Part shown: positions 22,513 to 32,751 of the stretch, piece after piece
How the letters are laid out: each line of letters opens with the position of its first letter
Numbering within the stretch: the first letter of the stretch is position 1
Origin: Blasia pusilla
Taxonomy: Eukaryota > Marchantiophyta > Marchantiopsida > Blasiales
Direction of reading: 5' to 3'
Length of the DNA: 64,000 bases
Assembly (NCBI GenBank): GCA_050084515.1
Contig: CM114275.1
Span: forward strand, 21,576,001-21,640,000
Notes under the pieces: generated by a model
Told to the model about the DNA's origin: nothing
What the model saw: the letters and a program-made list of their open reading frames with translations, nothing else
Databases searched by the model: none
Made by a program: the position numbers and the translations under genes

Positions 22513-22566
22513 AGATGAGCTCCAAATGAGCTTCTTCCTAGGAAGAAGCTCATTTGGAGCTCATCT
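22513..22566. repeat. Perfect 54-nt palindrome without spacer
   Basis: The left arm, starting AGATGAGCTCCAAATGAGCT, is 27 bases. The right arm is its exact reverse complement and follows directly, with the centre at CCTAGG (22537-22542). All 27 pairs match. Such a sequence can extrude as a cruciform or fold as a hairpin with no loop sequence of its own. No coding or element context explains it. Confidence 0.92.
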
Positions 22567-25128
22567 ATCTTAGGATCACATCCGTGTTGGGATCTGTGAT
22601 AAAATATAGCTTGCACGTATTGATCCTCGATTCTCTCTTGTAAAGTGGGCAAGGATTGAACGAAGATCACACACATTTTTTGAGTCTTTTGTATATTTTC
22701 TTCTGCTATTACAACAATGTGTATCTAATTCATGGATAACTGTTTGGTTGAAGCATGGTTGATTCCAGATTTGATCAGAGCTTATAGTTCATATTCAACT
22801 TTATATTGGGCTTTTCCAATCGTTTATATGTAGAGATGTCAGGATTTATATGTAGATGGATCTTAGGCATGTGTGTGAATGACAGTCGAGGTATGTTGGC
22901 AGCGATGTGTATTTGCACGACAAAAAAGACCATACAATCGTGAGACACCTATTTTATGAGCTATTATAATTTCTACATATATGGAATATTTAAGGAGCAT
23001 CACCATTAAAGTTGATTAAGTTACCCTTAATATAGCTCCCTTCTACTTGGAATGCACATTAGGGTTACTTAATGCTCACCTATGGCAAATCTAGGCCATT
23101 TTTGTCCACTATTCTAACGTTGGAGAAACAAGTACTTCCTTAGGCATGTTATTTCCTTAGTGTTGACGATCCGAAAGCGGATTGTTTCCACTTTCTAAGT
23201 ATACCAAGTTTTTATTAATTTATTAACTAGTATGCAGCCCTAGGTTCAGGACGAGGGTTCGGAGGAGACTAATACTCGGAAGATTGACAAGGCGAGAAGA
23301 AACCCGATAGATTAACACGCGCAGGATGAAACGTGAGACTAACACGGAAGGAAGAAAGAGGGCAACACGAAGAAGAATACGACGTGGAGAAGAACAAAAG
23401 ACTAATAAATACTAACACGAGGGAGTAATTGATTGGAAAAGACAAAAATTATCGGACATCTAGAAATTCAAATTGGATCTCATCAGGGGTGTGAGGAAGG
23501 TACATAATAACTTGTATTGTGCAGCCTTTGCACTCGGTGCTCGACTATACTGGGGGCACTAAAAAATACAATTGCTATTTGAACTCTATATGTGTGTACG
23601 GGATGAGGCATGACTCAATTTTTTCCTAGAGACAATGAGTGAGTAGCCCTATTAGCCCCTCAATGAAATTAATCCATATTTTTTGGAGAGATCTGGGATA
23701 TATGTAGAAAATCATGTTGATATAATTTTTTATTAATAAAAAAATTCTAGGGTTTCTCAACATTGACAATATGGGATTCCTTTGCATGAAATATTCGACC
23801 GAAATTGAAAAATTTCTACCTTAAAGAAGTTACCCCTTGTTATAGATAAAACCAAGCACACAAAATCCCAAACTTAATAAATTTTTTTTTTCTCTACTGC
23901 AATGAATTCAACTTGATGAATGGAAGTGAAAATACTTCAAAAATGGAGAACATAATGAAGCCATTACAATTAGAACGATAAATTTCCACTTAAGTGTTTG
24001 AATGATTTAAATTTAAATTTTAAAACTTGAAAGATTCATACATTTTATTTTATTAATTTAGAAATAAATTAGCTATCATTATTTTTCCAACCCCCCATAT
24101 CTCATTTAATAAAAGAGAAATCATTCATTTTGATCCAAAGTTTGTTTCAAAATATTCCTTAGAAACTCCTTTAAATCAATTTTATCCTTTTGAATAAGAA
24201 CAAGTTTTCTATTTATAATAAATTTGTTCTATTTTTTTCCAAAAGAATTGGTAAAATAATTTTTAAAATTAACTTGAAATTAAAATTTTATGATTAAAAA
24301 ATGAAAATTAGAGCTGAAGAACTTAAGACTCGTAATTTTTTAGATTGAATTAAAGAAAATCATTCTAAGAAATATAACTACTTGAACCTTCTTTCTATTC
24401 TAATTCTAATTCTAATTTAACATAAAAATTAAAAGGTTGAAAACCTTCACAAGGAACCTCCGTGCCATAACTAACGCCAAGATTAGGGATTGATTTCAAA
24501 TGTCAGGCTAATCGCCTTCTAACCGCCTTTGTAATAAAGATATGACGACCGGATTAGAGCCAATTTTTTTAATAGCCGCTTAATTATCCTTCAGTAATAA
24601 ATATCCTATCTCGCCCACCTAGACCTATTGGTCTGACCCAGTAATCTCCGTTATCTCTGAGCGGGTCCCTTAGCACTCATATGTACTCTAAATATAAATA
24701 AATAAAATAAAATTAACGTAGTGAACGTGAACATATACACCGTGCAGACCCTCCTCAAGTGGTGCATAATACGTAGGACCCATTTAGGGGTGTGTTAAGT
24801 GGGTATGTGAAAACCTACGGCTAACATGGGGTTATGTGGGGCACTCTTTCAGGTTCGTAAAGTGTGCGTAAGTGGTATGTTGCACCGAAAAATGTCGTCG
24901 TGGGAGAAAGGGAGAAGAGTTTAGTTGCGTTTTAGTTTCTAGCCACTCCTCTTTTACAGCAAGTGCCACCAACATAGCGGCAACGTGGGAAGAAGTCTAG
25001 TATCGTCTACACGCGTGAGAATTGAATATTAATGTACTAATTTCTTAAAAATAAAATAAATGTAATCTAGACTGCATTTTAACGCCGTTGTTAAAGCAAA
25101 GTTTGGAGAAACGGCATGTCCAAATAGG
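22567..25128. other. Long AT-rich stretch; no gene seen
   Basis: Mostly AT-rich DNA without recognisable genes. The segment 23250-23420 is purine-rich with repeated words such as ACTAA and CACGA. Nothing here supports a gene or a defined element. Confidence 0.35.
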
Positions 25129-25294
25129 TCCATATATATATTTAAAAGAAGACGGGGTTTGAAGAAACCCTCCTTGGGTGTTGACTCATGTCCACTAAGG
25201 GCTCCTATGGTATCGACACATGTCATTTGGAAAGAGGGAGTTGAATTAAGGAGAAAATTAAGTATCATCCGTGCATGGCACGGGCACCGACTAG
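25129..25294 (+). mobile_element. Short non-autonomous Helitron
   Basis: The 5' end is TCCATATATATATTTAAAAG. The 3' end is a strong hairpin CCGTGCATGGCACGG followed by GCACCGA and CTAG, then T. The interior (GGGTGTTGAC, ATGTCATTT, GAATTAAGGAGAAAA) matches the neighbouring Helitron at 25406-25593. The left flanking base is G rather than the usual A, so the 5' boundary is less certain than the 3' one. Confidence 0.65.
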
Positions 25295-25405
25295 TGTTTT
25301 TCTAAAGAGGGACGCTCTTTGAATCGAGGGTGTGGGACCCTTACAACAGAAAACACGAAAATGATTAGACTTATTGTTTCATTTACCAGTAAGGCGTTTG
25401 TGTCA

Positions 25406-25593
25406 TCTATACAATTAAAAGAGAATGGGGTTCGAGGAAATCCTCGTTGGGTGTTGACACTTGTCATTTTGAGGTCCTTCTATTGTTTGCACCCGTCCTC
25501 TTAAAACTTTTCTATTCTTAATATGTGTCATTTAAAGGTATATAAATTAAGGGGAAAATGTGTCACTCGTGCATCGCACGGGCAACATACTAA
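25406..25593 (+). mobile_element. Short non-autonomous Helitron
   Basis: It starts TCTATACAATTAAAAGAG. The 3' end carries the hairpin CGTGCATCGCACG, then GGCAACATA and CTAA. The flanking bases are A and T, the expected target dinucleotide. It is 188 bp long with no ORF and is about 110 bp from a related copy in the same orientation. Confidence 0.78.
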
Positions 25594-25671
25594 TGCATGA
25601 TATACAAAAGTATAATGTACAAAGTTAACCAACTCACATTTTCAGATTTTGACAAGTGTATAGAGGGGACG

Positions 25672-25714
25672 CTAGTCTCTATGGTTGACATGGTGTGTCA
25701 ACCATAGAGACTAG
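25672..25714. repeat. Perfect 19-bp inverted repeat next to a Helitron end
   Basis: CTAGTCTCTATGGTTGACA (25672-25690) and its exact complement (25696-25714) flank the 5-base spacer TGGTG. The last four bases of the right arm are also the CTAG terminus of the minus-strand Helitron at 25711-25917, so the arm continues past the element boundary. Confidence 0.85.
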
Positions 25715-25917
25715 TGGACAGCCCGTATCATGCACGGGAGTGACGGTAGTAATCATGTTACACACAAAAATTCCTTGCGGCCAATGGAAGGGAAAACATT
25801 TTCTTACTGCCCAGTTATCACATGTCAACCAAAGAGGTGTTTACAAATAAAGAAGACATTTTCCAATAATTATATAGATGTAATTATGCTGAGGTGATTT
25901 CCTCTTAATAGTATAGA
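25711..25917 (-). mobile_element. Short non-autonomous Helitron (minus strand)
   Basis: On the minus strand it starts TCTATACTATTAAGAGG. It ends with the hairpin CCCGTGCATGATACGGG followed by CTGTCCA and CTAG. The flanking bases on the element strand are A before and T after, exactly the Helitron target. It is 207 bp long with no ORF. Interior words (TTGACATGTG, TAACTGGGCAG, AAGAAAATG) are shared with the Helitrons at 12276 and 29896, so it is the same broad family. Confidence 0.82.
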
Positions 25918-26456
25918 TATCCTTTTTTCCATCCATAAGTTGAAGGTTGTAGTAGTGGATTCATTAGGGTGTCTCAATTATGTCTTGATTTTTAATTGGG
26001 TATAATTATCTACTTTATTTTCCTAAGAAGGAGAAACATAGACATGTAGAAGTGTATCCTATTTCAAAGGGTTGAGGATCCGAATGGTAAGGGACTATGG
26101 AGATCCCAATTTCATGTCCACTTCTCTATCACTCCATTCGATTCGGTCATGCACTTTACATCCAATTCTAAAAAGCTCCTTTTTACATCCGCTTCTCCCT
26201 CAACATTGTGGCAATTTGAGGGAGGAACACTTAAAGGATGCATTCTATATCCACTTCTCCACTCCTCCATCAAATCATAACATTTTCCATCCCGTTCTCT
26301 CTTGCACTGCCGAAGTGAAAAGGACGAGTGAAAGTGCTCTTTACACCCACTTCTCGACATCCCAGTTGCCACCACCATCGAGTCTTTGACAACACCCATA
26401 AGGTTATTACTACACGGTACACGCACGGCCACAAGAGAAGTGCGTCAAGTACCAAA

Positions 26457-27165
26457 GTGTAACCTATGCCAAGTAGGCTACTGCTGCCCGTGAGAGATCA
26501 AGTGTGTAACCCACGCCAAGTACGCTTCTGCTGCTCTTGAGAGATCAAGTGTGTAACCAATGCCAAGTACGCTACTGCTGCTATTGGGAGATTAAGTGTG
26601 TAACCCATGCCAAGTACGCCTCTGCTGCTCTTGGGAGATTAAGTGTAGAACCCGTGCCAAGTACGCTTCTGCTGCTCTTGGGAGATTAAGTGTGTAACCC
26701 ATGCCAAGTACGCCTCTGCTGCTCTGGGGAGATTAAGTGTAGAACCCATGCCAAGTACGCCTCTGCTGCTCTTGGGAGATTAAGTGTAGAACCTGTGCCA
26801 AGTACGCCTCTGCTGCTCTTGGGAGATTAAGTGTAGAACCCATGCCAAGTACGCTACTAGTGCTCTTGAGAGATCAAGTGTGTAACCTGTGCCAAGTACG
26901 CTACTAGTGCTCTTGAGAGATCAAGTGTGCCACCAATGCCAAGTACGCTACTAGTGCTCTTGGGAGATTAAGTGTGTAACCCATGCCAAGTACGCTTCTG
27001 TTGCTCTTGGGAGTTTAAGTGTATAACCCATGCCAAGTACGCTTCCGATCCGCTGCTCTGGGGAGATGAAGTGTGTGACCTGTGCCAAGTATGCTACTAC
27101 TACTCTTGAATCTCGATAGATTAAGCGTAACCCATGGCAAGTACGCTACCGCTGCTCTTGATAAA
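26457..27165 (+). repeat. 47-bp minisatellite, about 15 units
   Basis: Head-to-tail units of 47 bp have the form GTGTGTAACC-CATGCCAAGTACGC, then CTCTGCTGCTCTTGGGAGATTAA. Internal units are strictly 47 bp. The last units drift: one near 27015 carries a 5-bp expansion, and another near 27070 has extra bases. Sub-types alternate between GTGTGTAACC and GTGTAGAACC at the start, and between TGCTGCTC and ACTAGTGCTC in the middle. The core GCCAAGTACGC is almost invariant. There is no ORF through the array. This is not CRISPR-like, because there are no unique spacers. Confidence 0.93.
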
Positions 27166-27169
27166 TTGT

Positions 27170-27737
27170 TCGAGTGAAGTCGCCGTAGAGAGGAAGGACG
27201 TCCGGCTGACTTCAGCGGTGCTGTCGTAATGAGTAGCGCCGTCTTGCTCTGCGAAACTAACGGAGCCATAGTGGGGACCTAACTGATAGTCTGGTACGAT
27301 GTACTTGGTGTCATTATTAATCCTTCCGCGTAGGATAATTCCCACCCGGCCTAATTCTTAATTGCGTTATGTTCCGTTAAACTTCGTTCAAATTATTACT
27401 TCGACGGAGTATTAAATAAAATATGTTGCTACATTTTTTCAATGGCAGTGTAGGTTTCGCATGATTTACATATGTTAACATTCATTTCTCATTTAGGTTA
27501 CCAGCTAGCCTCGTGCTTATTCATAGTTGAGGTTGAATTAGTTGATCTTATCTCTTTCCAAGTAAAACTTTTATGTTCTCATCGCTAATGTGTAGTTCAA
27601 CGTGTAACCACCACCATTGTGAAATGGCGGGTCGTGTGTTTGAATTCGCCTAGGGTGTCCGGTTTTGCCTAAGTGTCACTCTCATTTTAATTCAACTTTC
27701 ACCTAACCTAAGTGAGGATGAACAGGCGCGAGGCTAA
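27170..27737. other. No gene seen
   Basis: Unremarkable DNA right of the minisatellite. A patch near 27625-27655 superficially resembles a tRNA or SINE box B but has no convincing box A or cloverleaf. Confidence 0.35.
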
Positions 27738-27898
27738 CTAGTCCCCGTGCTAAGCACATGTGAAAGATAAGATCACCTTTTCTACTTAGTTAGATGGAAT
27801 TGAGGCTTTGGAGAGGAGAATTGTCATAAGCAAAGGACACCTAAGAAGATACGTGTCAAGCAAGTAGGTGTTTGTTGCCCCGCCAATAATAACATAGA
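27738..27898 (-). mobile_element. Short non-autonomous Helitron (minus strand)
   Basis: On the minus strand it starts TCTATGTTATTATTGGCGGG. It ends with the small hairpin GTGCTTAGCAC, then GGGGA and CTAG. The flanks on the element strand are A and T. At 161 bp it is the shortest of the set and has no ORF. Confidence 0.7.
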
Positions 27899-29895
27899 TT
27901 ATGATAAGAAGAAATTTCAACTAATTTCTTCTTCATAATGTCATTTCGATAAGATGAAGAAAAACAAATCTTTGAAAGAATTAGTTGAGGATTGTGATTT
28001 TGATATATTTTGTAGAAACAAATTTTTATTCCATGATGGGACGGCAAGGCAAATATCACTAGTTTCATGCTTATCTCTATTTCACTAATTTTATGAGCAA
28101 GAGTGACCATAAAGCACAATAGTGTCAAATCCAAGTGCTATAAAAAATGTCAAGCCCACCTCTTATTGGGTATTTGCTCCTTTCGATTTCCTCCCTTTAA
28201 CTTTGTCTCTTTTTTGCGGAAAATCTTTTGTTTGTCCACAATGACAAATAAGGAAAATGTGCAATTATGTCAAATCAATGGTATCTCATCGAGAATAGGA
28301 GGAATAACATAAAATTCATGAGTAAGACTAGATTCATTTGTATGTTGTAGAGATATGTAATAAGTTTGAAGCCATTCTTACGCCCCAAATATAATAAGAT
28401 TTTTTAAATGGCACTTTGTAATTGTGCCGGAATACCCCTTTTAATTGGATTGTGCCCTCACACATACAACATTACAATGGATTCTAAAAATATAAATAAA
28501 TTTTTTTAGCACTTTGTAAGTATTTTTAAAAACAAGTGCCTTATTGAGAGGGGATGGGGAAAAGGGCCGCACACAAGTCAAAGATACAATTTAATGATTC
28601 AAGGTTTTCACATCTTTGCAACATGAGAGATGAACTTGTGTAGAGAGGGATTTAGTTTTTTACAACTTGAGTTTAGAACTTTTTCCGGAATTTAGTTTGG
28701 ATGAAATAGAAAAATCATTGCAATCATAATTTAAACTTTCATACAAATTTCAAGTTTTACTTAATGTTCTAAAGAAGAAAATTTACCTTTCCTTGGTGTC
28801 AAGGTAGGAAGGCCCATGGTGGTAGTAGACACATGAACGTTGTGCATTTAAATATGCAATGAGATGGTAGAGATGGCAATGTGGGAAACAAACGTTTTAG
28901 ATGTTTTGAAACATTATGATGTATTAATCATTTCTAAATCTATATGACCAGTTTAGTGCCTTGTTTGAAACATGGAAAAAATCTATTCATATCATAATCT
29001 TGGATTAAGAAAAAATAAAAATTGGTATGAACTGATTTTGGTATTTTAAAATAAAATATGCATTGTCAATAAGACGCTCTTTATTCCTTAACACCTGATG
29101 CTAAGAAAATGAGATAATATCACAATTTTTGTTTTTTTATGCCAACCCCATTTAGAAGATCACTTCACATGGCCTTTGGTTTTTTTTTTTTCTTTCCTCT
29201 TACATGATGTTCTGTTGTGATTTTAAATTTCAAGGTCCATTAAAAATTTGAAAAGCAACTTATGATTTGAATCTTGAGTTTTTTTGTTGAATAATAATAT
29301 ATATGAGGTGGTATGGTGTCAAGGGTGGCAAAAGAGCGCAAGTGCAATGTTTGTAAGACGGGAGTTGTCACAATTCTTTTTGTTCATACTCAACCAATGG
29401 ATGTCTATGCGATGCACTAGTTAATGAGGGGTAATTGAAATTACCCATCATCATCGTAAAATTTGCACTAATGATTCAATGATCCTCAAAATTGTTAACC
29501 GACTTGTTAAATTCATCTCGAGTGATTATATTGGATAAGAGGGCTAGGTATGAAGAGAAGAAGCGGTTGAAGATCAAAAGAACATCCTCCCATACTCGAC
29601 TCGTAAACATACATGATTGGTAAAGTAAGTATAGAGATATGGTTGTGGGTTTGGAGAATAATTGGTGTCCTTTCAAATATGATGTTTTAAATAGAGTCTA
29701 CCCTCGCACTTGTGGTATGATAATAATATGAGTTTTTGATTGAAAATTGAGGGATCCAAGCAACATAGTGACTATTATGTTCTATTGTGAGAGGGGTGGG
29801 GGGCTTGCCTTTTCTCTTTGGGGATGCGTTTTGTGAGGCCATATGAGTTCCATATTCCTCTACGTTCAAAATTTCTCGTAGATTTGCTCTTGTTA
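27899..29895. other. AT-rich DNA; no gene seen
   Basis: No recognisable gene. The sequence around 29404-29415 ends in GCGATGCACTAGT, reminiscent of a Helitron 3' end, but the hairpin is not convincing and no 5' end was found. Confidence 0.35.
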
Positions 29896-30384
29896 TCTAT
29901 ATTATTGTGGGAGAGTGCCTTCTTGATTTGCAAGCACCTCTATGTTTGACACATGGCAACAAGAAAATGTCTCACATTCTATGGGCAGCAAAAATAAAAA
30001 TAAAAATTTGTGTGCAACATCATTAGGGCGTCTTAGAAATGCTTCGTAGGGTATGACGTCCGAGGCCGTAATTTTGTATACGGCCAAATGCTGTGCTCAA
30101 GTGCGGGCTATCGTCGGAGATGGACACTCACCTCCTACGACCGGACGTCCTAGAGGGATATACGTGTATTTAAGTCACGTACCTTCAATATTACGGAATC
30201 ATTTAGAATTGAAGCCACTTGACATAAATAAAAGCCGTCCCTAGTTTACGGTCAAATTGTTGAAGGACGTCCAAAATTTTATGTCCTCCAAATGAGACGA
30301 CGTATTAATCCCTTCTCTTCACGGGCTATACACTAACAAAAGCTCTTTAAACACTTTTTTTATTTCCCACGGGCACCTTACTAA
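29896..30384 (+). mobile_element. Non-autonomous Helitron (copy B) carrying a nested insertion
   Basis: It starts TCTATATTATTGTGGGAGAG and ends GGCACCTTA-CTAA, flanked by A and T. It aligns with copy A at 12276-12486 at both ends, but is interrupted by about 278 bp (30026-30303) that copy A lacks. The terminal hairpin is largely lost (only CCCACGGGC remains), so this copy is degraded at its 3' end. Confidence 0.75.
30026..30303 (+). mobile_element. MITE-like insertion nested in Helitron copy B
   Basis: The segment is flanked on both sides by ATTA (30022-30025 and 30304-30307), while the empty site in copy A reads CATCATTATTGATT. It begins GGGCGTCTTAGAAATG and ends AAATGAGACGACGT. The ends share an imperfect inverted CGTCT, and further in both sides carry GACGTCC in inverted orientation. 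A TTA-type duplication and a small size with no ORF suit a Tourist-like (Harbinger) MITE, but the terminal repeats are weak. The class is an inference. Confidence 0.55.
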
Positions 30385-32751
30385 TTTCCACTTATGTGTG
30401 AATCGTCAACGAAGAGAAACTTAGTTACTCCACGAAACACAACAACATCATGGGTAGTCGTGCACTCTGTTCTCCACGATTTACATTCCCTCTCAATGCC
30501 CTCTCTCTTGTTGTATCCATGGAGAGAAAGAAGACAAAGAGAATTGCACGAGAACCTTACCACTCCATCAAATGCAAGAAGGACAAGAATTATGAATACC
30601 TCACGCCATTTTCTTCCACTTCCAATGGAGTGAGTATATGAACGGAGCGAAGAAGAAAACCAAGTCACTCAACCAAATGTATAGAATGGCAAGCACAACG
30701 AGTACCCCAAAGTCATTTTCAGCTTGATTTTCATGCTTCTCTCGTTAGAAAACGGATTCGGTCCACCAAATGCAAGAATGGCGATGGCAATCAGACGACG
30801 ACATTGCGATGGCGGCAAAAACGAAGTTGTGGTCCAACTTTCGAGCCGCCTCCAACGCTGCAGCGTGCTCCTCGACTCGCGAACGTACATGGTTATGGTT
30901 GGATTGAGCGCATACCGAGAACAAGCTGAGCGAAGCGCAATCCATCGCCGGCCCGGCAAAGAAAGTAACCGTGGATGGAAAGGCCACAACGCAGTCCTGC
31001 TCCGATACACTCAGTCACTCGCAGGGCTCGCGATGCTTTGAAATTGGTAATGAAGCCCCCCCCCCCTCCCCACTCCCTCCTTCGAGGCGGCAAGGAAGGA
31101 GAGAGGCGAGAACACTCGTGTGCAGCGAGCGGCGTTCTCCCAGTGCTCAAATTCTTCCGCACCGCGCGCTCCCCAGGAAACACACGAACGACGGAAGAAA
31201 CAGCGGAATTGTGTGTCCCTCTGCTACGGATTGCACGCAGGCGCAGAGAACGAACGGGCGATGACGAGCGAGTGCAGTGCGTGGGGGTGTTGTTTGAAAG
31301 CCACGAGTGTGAAAGCGCTTCTCTCCGCTGCCGATACGAAGGACCCGTTGGAATAGATGGCAGACCGCGAGTCGTACTTGGATGGCGGGACATGAACTCG
31401 AGGCTTGAGGCGAATGAGCAGTAGTGGTGGGAGGAACAACAGACGGGAAGAGACCAAAAGCGGAGGGAGGAAGGGCGGAGCATTATATAGAGAGAGACAG
31501 AGACAGAGAGACGGACGGACAGACGGCCAGGAGAGGAGAGGAGAGGGGGAAAACGCTGCGGTGGGGAGGAAGGGCGAGGAATGCTGGCCCGAGGAGGGGT
31601 GGAGTTATGTATGCGAGGGGTGGAATTCCTGACCCAGCAGGGCCAGGATCGGAGTGGAATTGGCAAGGGAAGGCCGTTGGGAAATGCGAGAGTACCAACC
31701 TCGTGAGGTTACAATTCTGTGGCGGGGGCATGAGGAGCGGGTGGAATTCTCTGCCGCTTGTTGATGGTGAAAACCCCTAATTCCGTGGTCTCGACGGCGG
31801 AGGAGATCACCAGCTGCGTTGGGCGGAGGTGTGCTGCTCTTTCTTGGTTTGAGAGATTGGAGAAGCGAGAGGAGAGGAGCTCACAGTCGTGATTTCGGGA
31901 CGGATTGCACTAGCTCTGGGGACACGAACAATGGGGTCGTATGCCCACCACCCTAAGCGCTTGCAGGAAATTCTTAGTACCTGGGACTTTTCTCCGGTGT
32001 ACTGATGTGAACGTCGGGATGCGTAATCCGTGCCGAATTCTCCATCACTGCCCGCTGAGGTAGAACTTAGAGGGTGAGGCGTTGAACTCACCATCGTTTT
32101 CTGGGATTCTCGAGCACTGCAGCCAGTTCCATCGCTCCGAAAGCGTCCAGGCCGTGGTTGTCGTGGACGGAGCCATTAGTGTGCCTGAAACGGCTAAGTT
32201 GTTACTTGCCCAGGCACCTCAAACTCGCGCGGTTCGGGAAGGCGTCTGTCGAGGCTTCACGAGCAAACACCGTTGCTTAGAGTGATCCACACATGTAGTT
32301 CAAGCCAAAGGCAATGGCGGTGTTCGCAAGGCCGTTCCAGAATTGTCGGAGTAGAAGTTCGAAGAGACCGATTGCCCTTCGTGTTCGTCGGTCTATTCGG
32401 GCGCCTCGCTCTGTCTAATTAGTCTGGGCAGCTGTATAGGATTCAGCGCCATCAGCGATAATTTGTCAATTGTCGATCGGGCGAATTGCCACAGCTCAAC
32501 TGGGATACCAACATTTGTTTTTGTCCCGTGGCTCTCAAGTTTAAGAAGCGGTTAAGCGGTGAAAAGTGGGAGGATGAATTTCATGTCTCAGTATACGCAA
32601 GGTTTTTGAATCCCGAACCTCGGGGCTGTAGAGTGTTATCTTACGTTGCGGAGGAGCAGCGTTGGAAGTAGGACATGCGGATGGACGCCAGATAATTGGT
32701 CCTCTGTATGCCTTTCGAGCCTGAGAGAGTACAAGATCAGCATCGAGCACA
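30385..32751. other. Upstream region of the DDT-domain gene, GC-rich centre
   Basis: From about 30.8 to 31.8 kb the DNA is clearly richer in G, C and CpG than the surroundings and generates many overlapping ORFs on both strands (up to 257 codons at 30893-31666, minus), none with a recognisable family. A GA-rich run lies at 31490-31550. The best reading is the promoter and 5' leader of the gene starting at 32752. A small upstream ORF at 32486-32671 would precede its start codon if the leader is unspliced. Confidence 0.4.

Noticed and set aside
23220-23235. Minus-strand Helitron end at ACTAGTATGCAG
   Set aside because: The adjacent sequence does not form the required GC-rich hairpin.
26457-27165. 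CRISPR-like array
   Set aside because: Units are contiguous 47-bp tandem repeats without unique spacers, and the genome is clearly eukaryotic.
27620-27660. Possible tRNA gene or SINE box B (GTGTTTGAATTCGCC)
   Set aside because: No matching box A at the right distance and no cloverleaf stems. The motif match is poor.
29404-29416. Seventh Helitron 3' end (GCGATGCACTAGT)
   Set aside because: No convincing hairpin before the CTAG and no TCTATA-like start at a suitable distance.
30893-31666. 257-codon minus-strand ORF
   Set aside because: It lies in a CpG-rich block where all frames stay open. Its Ser/Arg/Pro-rich sequence has no family signature, and competing ORFs of similar quality exist on the other strand.
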